DNA of 64,000 nt, taken from Antedon bifida (taxonomy: Eukaryota; Echinodermata; Crinoidea; Comatulida; Antedonidae). The stretch covers positions 3,224,001 to 3,288,000 of the forward strand of contig OY727102.1 in assembly GCA_963402885.1 (NCBI GenBank), given 5' to 3'. The stretch's first letter is position 1. Every line of letters begins with the position of its first letter. Positions 45,116-58,641 of this stretch are shown in pieces. The position numbers and the translations under genes are program-made. The notes below the pieces were generated by a model, which saw only the letters and a program-made list of their open reading frames with translations, did not search any database and had not been told where the DNA came from.

Positions 45116-46304
45116 TATAAAATACGAATTAAGTTTGTCAGCAATGTAATATCAAGTACAGTATATCTTAACCAAATGGTAAGTGTTAGAGAAAACAATC
45201 TGTGTTACCCCTTATAAACTAGTTTGTAGTCACCACTCCCAAATAAGCGCGATTTCCACCGCTTTGATTTAGGGGGGAAATACATGAAAGAAGCCGCCAT
45301 TCATGATGCGCTTCGCGCTATACATAAAGGAAGCGACATTATTATGTAACCGGCCCGCCATTGCCACAAAAGAACAAACGCACACGTAGCATAGGTGTTG
45401 GATCTTCAATAGCCATCTACTGTATTGTTAAATAACAATGGATTTGCAATTTAACTCCTATGTGGAATGAGATTTATATTAGATGAATGATAATAAAAAA
45501 AAACAGAGAGCCGAAAAGGATAAATCTTAAAATTACAATAATTAAAACTTTAATACGATAAAAATTATTACATACTTTCAATAAACACAGTCCTTAAATA
45601 AAACGATCAATATACAAGAATCAAAATAAAACAAGTAATCAGTATAATAAAATACAGTACATATGGCTTATTTCTATTTATTACACTTTTTTTAACGGAC
45701 TGAACCATAGTATAGTATAGTATGTACGATGTTCAGTTTAATATAAGGTATTTAAAATGTACATAAAGATGTTCCAATTGTATTTGTAATTTAGTGTTGT
45801 ATTTAAAAATAATTATTAATATTTCATTGGCGGCGCGCCATAAATTATTACGATCGTTCGACCTTCACCTTCCTGGACACACTCCCAACCACTTTGCAAC
45901 CCAATTCTATATCCCCATTTTCTTTTTATAATGCAAAGGCATTTACACAAAGAAATGCTTTACAACAAACCAGCAAGATAAAGCATTGACGAAAGTGACC
46001 AAGAGTGGCTACTACTTGTAGTAGGCTCCCGATTATTTTATATACCACGTTAGTTGAGAAGCATTAGTTCTCGAATGTACGCAACCGAAACAGGGATCAA
46101 ACTTGGCAGAAGTGTATTGTTTAAAATAAAATATACTCGTTGACTAAATTTATCAAACAAAACAAAACCTAAAATTATATTTATTTTGTATAAACATGTT
46201 TTTCACTTTCACTTCAACTGATTTCTATTTAACGAGTATTTGAGCACAATCCTCATTATGTTCACTTTATTGTATTGCTTTTATTATAACTTTTGTGTTA
46301 AGAG
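45116..46304. other. Upstream flank of the SH3 gene
   Basis: 45870-46130 matches the intron 1 region following the orphan exons (6155-6400 and 12500-12700), which places this as SH3-gene intron 1. The part 45116-45870 is unrelated: an AT-rich tract with a GGCGGCGCGCCA patch at 45831. No exon 1 was found, so it was probably lost with the minisatellite-bearing replacement. Confidence 0.55.
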
Positions 46305-48421
46305 TCTTCAAGAAGCAATTGAGAAATATTGTAATAACCCAGATGAAAAAGTGGTAAGATGGGCTCGTGATCTTGTTCAACATATGACAGTCATTATCAA
46401 TGAAGATAAAGTTGTAGAAACATCATGTCTTTTTATTTAAAGTGAATGAAGTTATTGTGCTTCTAAATTCATTATTAAAATAAGATAAATTGATTTTATC
46501 TATAGGCAGAGAAACTTATTAGTAATGAGAGCTGGGTTGAAAGTCAGAATGACGTCATAGTGTATTCATGCAAGAAAAAAGGTGGCAAAGACTGGAAGAA
46601 GTTCGAATCGAATGTAAAGTTGGTAACATTCGAACGAGTGATGATGCTTATCAACGAAAAACAATACAAGAAAGACAGACAAATTTGGTAAGCACACAGA
46701 ATTAAATTGTACACAGTCGCTTAGCAGTTTTAAGGTAGGTCAGGTCTGATGTACGGTAATGTGCAGCTGTGGTTAAATGCAATTCAAATATAGCAAAAGT
46801 GGCAAAATTATTATAAGTAAAGAAATTTTATCAGCTGGGTCTTCCACTGTTGGGTTGAAGTGGTTGACAAAATTTAGTTATTCGTGTTTTAATTTTGCCA
46901 TTGGAACGGAATAAAGTTATGTTTTTATTTGATTTAACTATACAGCAAACACTGTTTTACATTTTATTCAAAGAATAATAAATTATACATAGAAACCATT
47001 TCCTATATTTAGTGTTAAGTATAAGCTCATCGATTGTGCCAACAAGAATTTTGTTGAAGTTGAGAAGCCATCAAGCGAAACATATCCGTTTAAAGTACCA
47101 AAGAAGAACGGTTTGCTAATGAATGTGTTCTTGATTGTTATGCACAAGGATACATGTGAGAGAATGAAGTATTATATTTGTTGGGAATCTTCGCAAGACA
47201 GGTTTGTTGTTTTTTGTTCATGTACGATAAATACTTATACTAGCAACATTGAAGTCATCTGTAAACGTGTTTGCTGTTAAAACATGTTATTAAAAGTGAA
47301 TAGATAAATGTCTAAATGCTACTGAAAACTCTTCGTGATGGAACGGGCCCGATGTCCATGTCTATAGACAATAAACATAGCCTATAGTTTCTTAGCTCCT
47401 GGCTTTCAACTTCTCGGCAAGCCAGTTGTCGCTTGACACCAAGCTTCCCCGAAGGTCATCGTCTCTAAAAGTACCGGGAGAATATGCTGATGAATTTATG
47501 ATAACGTCATGCCAATCTGCTTTAGATGTCATTAAAGTATTTGTCACTGATAGACTTTTCAACAATTTTAATATTGCAGAAGTTTCGAATTATCCGGACC
47601 CTCTGGTGACGTCAGGGAACAATATGCCTCATGGAGTAAGCATTCTTCTTAAAGAACCATTCTCAAAATTATAATGTCGTTTAAGTTTGCAGTATTTTGA
47701 GGATAGTAAGGTAAAGGATGGTAATGGTTATGTTGACGCCCATAGTTCCGCGTACTAAAGCCTCTCAAACTTATGTTGCAGGTAGACCCAAGTACAAGAT
47801 TGCTAACATTTTCTTGGAAGTGACAGAGGTGAATTGAAAGTGAATGCTGGTGACGAGGTAGAATTGACTGATAAAACATCTGGTACGTATATAATGATGC
47901 TTCATTTATCGTCATATCATAACAGATATAATATAGCCTACAGTAGGGTCACCTAATTATTTCGCATATCACACGAATTGGATATTGGCCTAAAATGTAT
48001 TACTTGCTGTGACGTTGAATTCTCAGTATGTCGTTTTATTTGTAAAATACATAATTCTGAAACAGTTCGTATATCGTAAAATAAGCATAACAGAAAAATA
48101 GGTAGAGTAAGTACGACAGCGTAGTCAACGGTGGCATATACTTGAAAGCATAAATATATCGATCAATCGATTGTAATATAATTGACCTAAAATAAAGTAA
48201 CATATAAGTTTTTTACTTAATTCTACATTTTTATCATTTCAATAGGTTGGGTACGAGCTGTAAATCTTAAAGACAACAAAGAAGGATGGATTCCAAACGA
48301 TTGCCTTGGCGAATCAATACCCAGTTTGTTCACGCGAGGCCTGAACTTAAAACAACGTGTAGGCAGAGTAAACGAAGGGCATACACATCATTCTGTTATT
48401 GTTCGAAAAAGAAAGAAGTAA
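46305..48421 (+). CDS. SH3-domain protein, 5' incomplete, one apparent frameshift
   Basis: Six exons on the plus strand: 46305-46353, 46506-46687, 47013-47201, 47422-47635, 47782-47882, 48246-48421. Donors (GTAAGA, GTAAGC, GTTTGT, GTAAGC, GTACGT) and AG acceptors agree in phase except at exon 47782-47882. That exon opens VDPSTRLLTFSWK, hits TGA, and continues one base over as GELKVNAGDEVELTDKTSG. Joined to the last exon (GWVRAVNLKDNKEGWIPNDC) this is a clear SH3 domain: the ALYDY part is lost, but the acidic loop, the GW..A, the G-W-I-P and the final strand are present. SH3 domains bind proline-rich ligands. The upstream 200 residues are not recognised. Exon 1 is missing here; matching exon 1 copies lie at 5877 and 12254. 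It converges on Roco copy B. It may be a pseudogene, or the extra base may be an error. Confidence 0.68.
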
Positions 48422-48609
48422 AAAAGTCCAGCCCATTCTCATTCTCACGTACCACCTTGATGCTTACGATAGAAACAAGAATAATACAAATCTACACTTT
48501 GGTTATGTACACTCTTACCCTCGCATTATATATCACATCATTTAGTCGGTTTTAAAGGGGGTTTTGGTTTGTTTTACCGTTTACAAAGAAACTACACAAC
48601 AAAAAGAAC

Positions 48610-48615
48610 AATAAA
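48610..48615 (+). terminator. Polyadenylation signal of the SH3 gene
   Basis: A canonical AATAAA lies 189 bases after the stop codon of the SH3 gene, on the same strand. The position suits a 3' end near 48.63 kb, just before a run of 92-bp tandem repeats begins. Cleavage itself cannot be seen in the sequence. Confidence 0.4.
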
Positions 48616-48734
48616 ACATTGTGACCGAGACGACTACCTTAAATTGAGTTGACCCACCAATAGAATATTCACTGTAGAGATCACTTTATCGTGAATTATC
48701 TTAACCCTGAACGTTGTACGATGTAACAGCATCA

Positions 48735-49188
48735 TGAGTCTCGAATGTACGAATCAGGAACAAAGATAAAACATACATTATATTTGATTTTATTTACTTG
48801 GGAAGTGTAAAACCGTAGATAAGTTCAGAAGTTCTCGAATGTACGAAACAGGAACATAGATAAAATATACATTATTTGATTTTATTTAATTGGGAAGTGT
48901 AAAACCGTAGATAAGTTCAGAAGTTCTCGAATGTACGAATCAGGAACATAGATAAAACATACATTATTTGATTATATTTACTTGGGAAGTGTAAAACCGT
49001 AGATAAGTTCAGAAGTTCTCGAATGTACGAATCAGGAACATAGATAAAACATACATTATTTGATTATATTTACTTGGGAAGTGTAAAACCGTAGATAAGT
49101 TCAGAAGTTCTCGAATGTACGAATCAGGAACATAGATAAAACATACATTATTTGATTTTATTTACTTGGGAAGTGTAAAACCGTAGAT
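48735..49188. repeat. ~92-bp tandem repeat, five copies
   Basis: Units run from TCTCGAATGTACGAATCAGG through TTTATTTACTTGGGAAGTG to CCGTAGATAAGTTCAG with very few differences, so the expansion looks recent. The TCTCGAATGTACG start also appears at 46072 and, diverged, at 6334 in related segments. It lies 3' of the SH3 gene's polyadenylation signal. Confidence 0.9.
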
Positions 49189-50600
49189 AGCTGATTTATA
49201 AAGTTATAATACACAATGATAAGCTTTAGTAATAATAAATCAACAAACATAGGAAATATATAGCAAGCCTCAGCTGTCTGAAGTATTCGAAATATAGCAT
49301 TATTATATCATTTGTTATTATATTATTATGTATCCATTGTAATGAATTATACGTTTTGTGTTATATTACTTAGTTTAGCATAATAGCTTCACGCAAATGT
49401 ATACTATATCCAGTTAGTATTATTATTCAACTGTAGGACTGTTGGTATTTACCTTAACAGAAGATTAACCTGCTCTGTTTAAAACGTATGCTTTTCATGT
49501 CTTAGTATTTTGGTAAATAGTGCTGAATTTAGTAAACTATCATGGCATAGAACCATCTTTTACTTATAAATTCCATTCTATGGATTAAGAAAGAATAGCA
49601 GATGAATTGCTGTAGACAGAGAAACACAAACTACTAGTTTAGTCATTGTATATTAAGTACTGTAAGGTAATCAATATCATTGTACCTTAATTGTAACAGA
49701 GAATACATACACACTTTTCCAAAAGTATGCAAACTGTAATGTTAATACATCATAATAGTTTTTTAGAAAGAAACAAAAATATGGATAACAAGTGTGTATA
49801 CATTCTAATATATATTTTATTTAAAATGAATATGTTAAAATAACAAGTATAATAAAGTAATAAAATATACAAAATTACGGAGGTTTACACACGTTACCTT
49901 AAACACAAAGCTGATCAATCACTAAATCACAACTAATTTCTAAATCAAACTAACATATAATGTCAATGATTATACTACATATGCAAAGGAACATGGCAAA
50001 ATAACAAATTAAACTGAAAAATATAGTCAAAAAAATAAACTAATTCACCAAATATAATGTAGTACGCTTTACCTTAAATGGCCCAACACCGACATGCTGC
50101 ATCAAACAAAGACATTGTCTTACATTTCTAAATCAAAGCAACATATAATTTCAATGAATATAGGCCTATGCAAAGAAACATGGTAAAATAACTAATTGAA
50201 ATGAAAAATATAGTAAAAAACCAATATACCAAAGCATTACCTTTAACGACAAACCTTAAATTATCCATCACCAACATTTTGTTTCAAAGCATAGTAATGA
50301 CATTTTCATACATTTTTTAATCAAACTTACTACTAATTTTAGTGAATATTATATAGTTATGTAAAATGAACATGGAAAAATAACTAATCCAATAAAACGT
50401 ATAGTCAAGAAAATAAGCTAATAGGCCTAATATACTACACATAGTATTGCATTACCTTTAACAACAAACTTTAAATGACCAATTACTAAATAAAACATAA
50501 TGCCAATGTATCGATGATTATGCAAAATTAAAATGAAAATATGGTCAAAAACTAATATACCATTACCTTTAACGACACATCTTAAATTATCCACCACTAA
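49189..50600. other. AT-rich spacer with degenerate ~170-bp repeats
   Basis: From about 49880 the stretch repeats, loosely, AACATGGTAAAATAACTAAT, then ATAGTCAAGAAAATAA, then CATTACCTTTAACGACAAAC. Related sequence is in 6.7-6.9 kb. No coding exon seen. Confidence 0.5.
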
Positions 50601-50689
50601 AATGTTGTATATCAAACCATAATTACATTGCGATCCATTGGTTAATCAAACTTACTAACAATATTAATGACAATTATACATATATTATG

Positions 50690-51090
50690 TAAACTGAAAG
50701 GTGTGCTTTGTTACATCAATCTTAGTTGGACCACACTTCCCAGTTATAGAGTAAGATTGGTTTCACGAGTGAGTTGTATAGATTCAGTTAAGTTTTTTCT
50801 TTAACCTTTTTATTACTTGTCCATATTTTGTTTAGTTTCTGAAGGCTGCTGCAGAAAGATTCTTATCCTCTTTCTTCCCAATAAAAAAAGCCAACTTTCT
50901 TTACCTGCCGCCATTCTCGTTCGGACTCTCCTGATACAGGTGAATTTGGTTTTTTTCTTTGTTGACAACAAGATTGAATTTAGCGAGAAGCCGTTCGATG
51001 TCATCGATGCTGCGCTAGTTGATGTCGAGAGATGAAATCAAGGTCATCAGGATATACTGAGTTGATAGTTGTTGGCATGTTCGAGGTAGG
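50690..51090 (-). pseudogene. Decayed LINE reverse transcriptase fragment near Roco B
   Basis: Counterpart of the fragment at 14300-14690, at the same distance from Roco B's stop. It shows the DDIERLL region and the FTCIRR stretch, with different indels. It was carried along in the segmental duplication and has decayed independently. Confidence 0.55.
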
Positions 51091-51384
51091 TGACAAATAA
51101 TAATGAGCTAAACCAGTCTCTCTGGGGTGTACCAATATTCCTTGTGAAATCTGCCTTTGATTATTGGATTGAGACTTCTACATCATGAAACAAAGCAGCA
51201 CAGTGGAGCATTCAGAAGACTGCTCAGCGTAAAGCCAATAAGTCAGCAACCAAGCCACAAGGCTAGATGTATATTCTACACATTATTCTTTAACTAGCCT
51301 GGTACTAACATATCTGGTAATACCAACTCTTCTCTTTCCTATATTTAGGTACCGGTAAACCATGTTGTATTCCCGCAACACTTG

Positions 51385-51921
51385 TCACTCACTATCTTCT
51401 AATTCTTCAGCGGCTAATGTTAACTCATTCTTCTTCAACATTTCGATAAATGGTTGCAATTTGTGTTTATTTAGGATACCCCTTTGTTCAAGATCCAATA
51501 TCACAGTCCATTGATTGCTGCATTGTTTCTTAGAAACCCTCTCTAGGTGGACCAGCGTTGTTACATTGTCTTCTGAAAGTGCGTTACCAAATTTAATCAG
51601 TTTTTGTCGATACGGTGAGAACGATTTTACCTGATGGTCGGCTTTTTCGTAAGTGTCCTTTAGCAGTTTGTTTTCCTCCAGAACACCTTTTTTACCAGTC
51701 ACATTGACTACGTCGATGATAACTTTAAAGTTAGAAGCAGTAAGATAACCGGTGGATTGCATTAACTTAAACACCTCCATTGTGCTTTCAGCCTTCTGTA
51801 GATCATTGAAAGGTCTTATCAGGTCTTTGCACAACATCTTCAGCTGGTCAAGTGAACCGTATTCATCATAACAGCGTGACGTTTTTACCAACATTTGCTG
51901 AAATTCTGTTTCGAATGATCC
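51385..51921 (-). CDS. Roco B last exon: tandem DED-like domains
   Basis: Open exon, from the ATACAG acceptor to TGA at 51385, equivalent to copy A's last exon. The first DED is almost unchanged (FQQMLVKTS, LKMLCKDLI). The segment between the two domains has accumulated most substitutions. The C-terminus is three residues shorter (ends EDSE). The exon lies downstream of copy B's stop codon, so it would be translated only from another start or a transcript that avoids the stop. Its intact frame argues that inactivation, if real, is recent. Confidence 0.8.
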   Translation of the reverse strand, partial: GSFETEFQQMLVKTSRCYDEYGSLDQLKMLCKDLIRPFNDLQKAESTMEVFKLMQSTGYLTASNFKVIIDVVNVTGKKGVLEENKLLKDTYEKADHQVKSFSPYRQKLIKFGNALSEDNVTTLVHLERVSKKQCSNQWTVILDLEQRGILNKHKLQPFIEMLKKNELTLAAEELEDSE

Positions 51922-54900
51922 TGTATTATATAAATACATATATTGTTAAGTATATATATACGTTGTTTATAGGCCGAACTCACTTTTAATATTGACGATG
52001 GCTACTTTTTATTATTAAAAAAGTCATTGTAAGTTACCTGGGCTTTGACTCGATTGTTTAAATGGTTCTGCGTCGGGTCGTTCTGTACCTAAAAAAAATC
52101 TATTGTTCCATTTAATATAAGCATTAATATTACATAAGGTAGACATACAGTAAACTTCGTTACATAAAAAGTCAAATAATTGTACATTTTTTTTTATATT
52201 CACCTGTTAAAAACAGTTTTCTGAAGCCTTCAGTAACCATTGCGATTTTTCCACATGGAACAGTCGGGTTGTCTAAGCATCGTTGTAGATCATGGAAATG
52301 TAGCTTGGAAGATTCACACGCTATGCAGAGTACGGACAGTTTGTAGCCGACTGTACACTTGGATTCCAAATGCTTCTGTAGAAAGTCTAAAACCTACGTG
52401 ATAATATGAATGTTTTTTTGTTACCGATGTTGTGTATCATTTTAGAATTTCTATTTCTCATAGTTCAAAATATGACAAATTATTTTAATTTCACTCTTAA
52501 GTCAATTCAGGTCAACATCATGTACATCAATCATACATTGAACGATGTAGGTTTGGCTTGCCTTACCTCTTTGCAAAAAGCTGGTTGTGGGCTATCTATC
52601 AGCCTGGTAATACCTCTCTCATCTTTGCTAATTTCATCTCTGCGTGTTATTTGAAACTGTTGAAAAACACAATAGTTAATCATCATGAATTATTGTTGTT
52701 ATTATTGACGTTTAAAATTTGCTATATTTATAAATTAGAAAGTTCCTAAATGTTCGTAGTTATTCGAAAGAAATTATACATAAATAGTTTGTTTTAAATG
52801 AATAAATTATGGAATTTTCTATATTATAAATGTGATTTACTAACATAAACAAATGGTCAGAAGAGATAAATAATACTGGACTCCATTACTCTCATAGGTA
52901 GGCTTACTTTTGTAACAGTAACAAGGCAATATGTTAAACTGCGGCATATTCGAGGAGTGCAAACTAACAAGGTATAGTGTTAACAGTTGACACTGTCACT
53001 TGATTGCTAACATGCTTGCCAATAGGATCAAATAGGTTCAAATTCTGAATTCTGACTAGTTTGTATGTGCGGACCTTGGGAGTGGAAGGCAAGCACGTTA
53101 ACCACAAGCTACACTACATCACATAATTTGCAAATGATTGCTGTTTGTGTGCATTAAAAACAATTTTTATGTTGGTACACAACTCCAGTACTCTCACAGG
53201 GAGGCCTACTATTGTAACAGTAACAAGGCAATATGTCAAATGAGGCCTAGCGTGCAAGGCAGGATAATAGAAACATTTTCTGTACGTATAGGACTATGTG
53301 AAAGATGTGCTCAGATTTTGACTTAGAACGTTGATGTGAGTGGGAATGTTTTACATTAAGAACATTGTATCAGTATGTGTTGTTATATCTTAAAACCTAG
53401 TGATTAAATCCATTAGGACGATACATATCAGGCTATATGATACCAGAAAAGTATGACATTACATGATCTCACTATTTCCTGGTAATATACAGTAGGCCTA
53501 AGTATATATTATACTTGTAACGAATGACTTTAGGCCTACTAACTAAAATAAATACGCACCTTCAACGCATTAACTTGTCGTTTTCTTTGCTTGTTATCCT
53601 CTTTATGTTCAACGGCACCAAAACTGACAACGTGATTATCAAATCCAAAATCACTACGATTTTGGTATAATTGAAAATCATCACTTCTCCGTCCTTTAGT
53701 CTTTGAGAGGTGTAAGAACTCAACAATCAACATGTGATAGACGGCGTCAGGAAGAAAGTCCATAGGTTTGGGGGTAGTCAAATAGATCGACACCATGTTA
53801 CTCGAATCTTCCTTTACTTCCAATGCATCGTCTTTAATTTGTATCCGGGAAGGAACCAGGAACACTCGGTCGCTGTCATTTTCTCGTTCCTCTTCCTATA
53901 AAATAGATTTTGTTCACTACTGTTTGTTCACTCAAAAATATGTCTCCCGTTGCTTCCCGCCATTGAGGCCTATTGTAAGATAATTTGACTAAAATGTCGT
54001 AGAATTTGCAGAATGTCAGTAAGAATTAGAAGTGTCCATATTGAAAACAATTTAAACTGGCTATTTACTTTGTTGATGTTTTATTTATAACCCCCAGTGT
54101 AAATTCATAAATGGTTAAGAAGCAACAAAAGCTCACCGTCACAGTTTGCGTTTCGAATACAAGTTGAAACATCTTCAATACATCTAAGAAGATATCCAAG
54201 TACCTTTCATCTAATTCAATCAGTTTCCGCCATAAATGACGTACTAATTCCTCTTCCAGTATTCCCTCGACACTAAATCTTTTCCATAATTGATTTAACC
54301 TAGACCACTATAGAAAACAACATATTTCAAAAATTAATAGATAACTATGAATCATAAAAACACATGTATCAATTGCCTGTAATAGACATACAGTACATAC
54401 TAGCATTAGTTCATTTTATTTTGATCACAGCTACTATTTTTTGGATTCGTGTTTATGCCAAACAATCACTTTATTTCTAACACACTTTTTCAGAAGCAGA
54501 AGTTAGGCAGTAATAGAGATGTCAAAACAATAAAATGCTTTTTAATGTTCGAATTATGATAATTCCATTATTTTATGTATCACATCTCATTCTAATCAAG
54601 GTGGGCAAGATGTCAACTTACTTTTCCGATGCTGTCTGGTATTTTGTCAGTGAATATTTCTGTCACCATTTCAACCATCGTTTGTAAATTTATTAGCACT
54701 ACATGCTTTAATTTCTCTTCATTCTTAGAGTACAGAATATTCCCTGTGTCATTCAGGTAGTCCAAAGCCATAGTCAGTTCTGCATCAGCAATTTCACATT
54801 CATTTGCGATTTTGGTTATCTAGAAGAAGGAGGTAATAGAACACTTTCAATAAATTATTTTTGATACATAAACTAGGGCCTACATATTGATTTTCGAACG

Positions 54901-57896
54901 CGCAGTCAACTAAGCAGCCTATACGTCTCGTGTTACGCGTTGACCACTGTGTAACAGGAATAAACCGCATATAGAGGACTAAATTGCATTCGCATTTTTT
55001 TAGAAGTGAAGGAGACAATTTGTCACATTTCCGGGTCACAAATATAAACAATTTGAATCTTTTTTCAGTGTCACAATAATATTTTCCTTCAAGGTGGTTA
55101 TTTTTATCAGCAGTAATTACGCCTACATTTTTCCCGATATTAAATTACTAAAATCTTTGATTGAAAGAAAAACATTGGAATTATTTAACTTTAAATTACA
55201 ATTTACCTCATTTAAGGACAACAACAGCTTTGTTTTACCAAGTTCTTGTATCTTGGTCTGGAAATCAACCCATTTGATTGGAATCTTTCTTTTCATTTCA
55301 TTCATGAAAACTCCAATTCTTTTTTTGAGTTTCTCAATTCCTCTACGAGATTTGCTATCTACCATGTATATCTCAGGATCTACGTGTTTTTCTTACGGTG
55401 TGTCTTTGATAGCTTCAAGTATTTTTTGACCCATAGCCTCAATCTGTAATATCAAACATAATTAAACATGTATTCACATAGACAGTACAATATATATTAT
55501 ACTATAAGTCCAATATTGTCGATGAGAGAATACATTTTCTTCATATTGATGGCACCATTATTAAATGTGTTATTGATAGAAATATTATGTTGTGAATTAA
55601 AATTCATTACAGCGTTGATTCTAAAAATATTTTGCGTCCATTTGTGTGAAATGTATTTCAAACCGGCATTATCTTTTGGTGATCTTTTAATAGTATTCTC
55701 GTATTCTTATTATTTTCACTCATCTTTCTTTTAGGGTAGAGAAAGTGAAGGTAAAAAAGCTAATCCTATCAAATCTAAATATAAATAACTTATCTTTTAA
55801 ATAAATGTTATCAAGCCTACGTCACTTACCTTGGCAATTTTCTCAGCTTCGTTTCTTCCTTTAACTTCGTCTTTGTGAGTAGCGACTAGTATAATGGGCG
55901 GTAAAACTACACCGTTTAAGCTTCTCTCTATGCTAGGCGTACCATATCGCACAACGGCGTATTCATAAATGGACCTTATCCAGAAAACAGTCATTCCCAA
56001 ATTCGTCATTCCCCAAAATCCCTGAAAACAATAAATAACTGTACAGTAACTATACTTTACAGGCACAAGACATTCTAAACAGCCAGTTATTATATTACCG
56101 CAACTTAGTTTATAATTACTTTTGAAACGGTAAGAAGAGGAAACTTCGGCTTGATAAGCTAATGTCAACCGATTAACTTGGGAACAATGGCTTGGAGTAA
56201 CAACTTTCCCTTATAATTCAAAAGAAGACAAATCATAATATATAAATTTACACAATCTTTCTTCTTGTTTGTACTTTGATTTACATCCCTTATTTTTACC
56301 ATCTCATGGAGTCCATCTACTGCACTGAACACTACAATGTACGTAACGCCTCCTGTCAGGAACAACTAAACGGAATAAAGTTTACTGTAATAAAGTAATT
56401 GAACGGAAAACCACACAAATAACACTGATACCTCCCGCTTCTACCTTCGACCTAAACTTGTTATCTATATGCCTAAAAGATAAATCATACAAAAGATTAA
56501 ATATTATTAAAACTTTGACCATGTATTGTATGCTACTCACTCGGTGTGTTATATAATATGTCATCTGCCCTGCATAATCCCAAATGCTACTAATATTCTG
56601 AGGGTTAGTAGTTCGGCTTGATGTCTGCTGCTTGTCTCCGAATGCCCAATGAATGAATTTACCAAGCACACCAACTGTCCCACCGGTGTTTGCCTTAGTG
56701 TCAAGTTCATCACTGATTTTATTAACAAGTAATTTGTGAAATTGTTCAGGTAACTTCTTTTCCAGTGTATTTCCTCTGTCATCTAAGGCAAATACAACAT
56801 TATTTGTTTATTTCTATTTGATCATTAAAAATACAAATGATAATAATAATACTAGTACAGCTAACAAATTGTTCAACAATACATGATAATTCTGATCGTA
56901 ATAAAAAGATAAAACTGACAATAATAATTATACCATTTTCATCTAGATTCAATTCCTTTGTATCTTCTTTTAAAACATCCTACGAATAATCAAAAAAAGA
57001 TAAGTTAAAATTTCGTGTAATTCTTCCACAAATAATACTCTAATAATTTGTAGTAGAAGAAAAAAAGTACCATAACTTCAGTCGGTTTCTCTATCTGATC
57101 AATTTCGCTGGTTGATGTCGAAGGTGTGCTAGTTTGTCTCTGTAGTAATTGCTTTGCCACATAGTCTGTCACTGCTTCTTCTCGTATCTTATTCGATAAT
57201 TGAATTACTATAAAAGACATAATAACGTTACATTACAACAACGTAATATCAAGGAGGAACCTTCTTTCAACAATCAGGTTTATAATACCAATCTACGGTT
57301 AGTCAATTAAATCCCTTGTTTTACTCAAACTTTTCCACTTCATTGATGTTTATTCAAGCTTGGTACATTTTGGATGGTATTTTACCATTATCATTACATT
57401 ATTCCAGGTGGTAATCGGTATATATTTGTTTGTGTACCATTAATTCCTCACACTGAAGGAGATATGACTACCGAAATATGTATGTGTTTTGTATGTATAC
57501 AGTATATGTTAAAGCTACCAATACATTCTGATAATGGTCTTCCATCGATGCAATGTCATGCTATATAGTAGTAATGAATAATTTTGGACAAATCTGTTTC
57601 ATTAGTTCTATTCGCAATAAAGAACTATAATTTTGAAAATAACCAACCAAGAAGCTTTTGTTTTACAATAACACTATACTTTTTCAATACCGTCAATATT
57701 GTGTTCCTGCCACTTTTGGTAATCGTCTCCTGACGCTTCAACCAGTGTGTTTGCGACAACTATTCCGTCGGTAGACTGTTCCCTGGGATCGAATCTAAAC
57801 GATAATAAACATTACTAAACAGTCATAATATAATGTTTACGTGATTATTATTGAAATTAACTGTGTCAAGCATGTTGACTGTGTGCTTTACTATGG

Positions 57897-58385
57897 CAAG
57901 GCCAATTTACACAGACGAGAGGTAAACGGTAAGTGGTATGGTAAGCGGAAAACCGCGTAGGTTGTCCCATTTACACAGCGCGCGGAATTCGTGAGCGGTG
58001 TGGTGGAAAGTAGGTGCTTGTACTTGTAGGCCTCGAGGCTACTGCATGTTGCTAACACGGCCCGGACTAGACTAATATGACTCAGTATGCCTAGAGCAGT
58101 AGCCTACCACACACAGACCTATATTTTAGATGGACTTGTTGCCTAATAGGCCTAATGTCTTATTTTTATGCAAACAATCATTCACGTCGTATTTGTTTGT
58201 ATGAATAATAAGAAGCTCCAATACTAGGCTAAGCCTGCTACGGCACTGGTAGCCTATTTATTGTCTTCTTGGACTCGACGGACTAACATAAAAAAGTTAT
58301 TGACGTCACATCAATCATGTCGTTGATTGGCCAGAATCCAAAATTACCGCGAGTGATCTTGACAAAGTAGAATCCTGGTAAACAG
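57897..58385. mobile_element. ~490-bp insertion in Roco B intron
   Basis: Copy A has no counterpart between AGGCAAAG and GAGACGTTTTTGG (about 21043-21085). The insert starts GGCCAATTTACACAGACGAG, has higher GC, and ends near AATCCTGGTAAACAG. No coding region. The class is not recognised. Confidence 0.5.
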
Positions 58386-58641
58386 CTTAGAGACATTTTT
58401 GGTACATGTCTATACTATGAAACATGAACTCCTTGAAACTCAAGTATAGGCTTTCAATTGTCTTACACTTAATTCACTAAAATTACTAACTTGTTCTTAT
58501 GTTAGATCTTGGATTAAAATTCGCTATAAAATCTGTACTATTTACGATTGAAAGAACGATTCTATACGCAATAAATTCTGAATTATTAACATATTTTACC
58601 TATTCAGTAGAATAATCTATACATATCATAAACAAACATAC

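Noticed and set aside
55094-55449. Plus-strand reading frames across Roco B exons
   Set aside because: They are antisense shadows of the COR-start exon. The reverse strand has the conserved motifs and splice sites.
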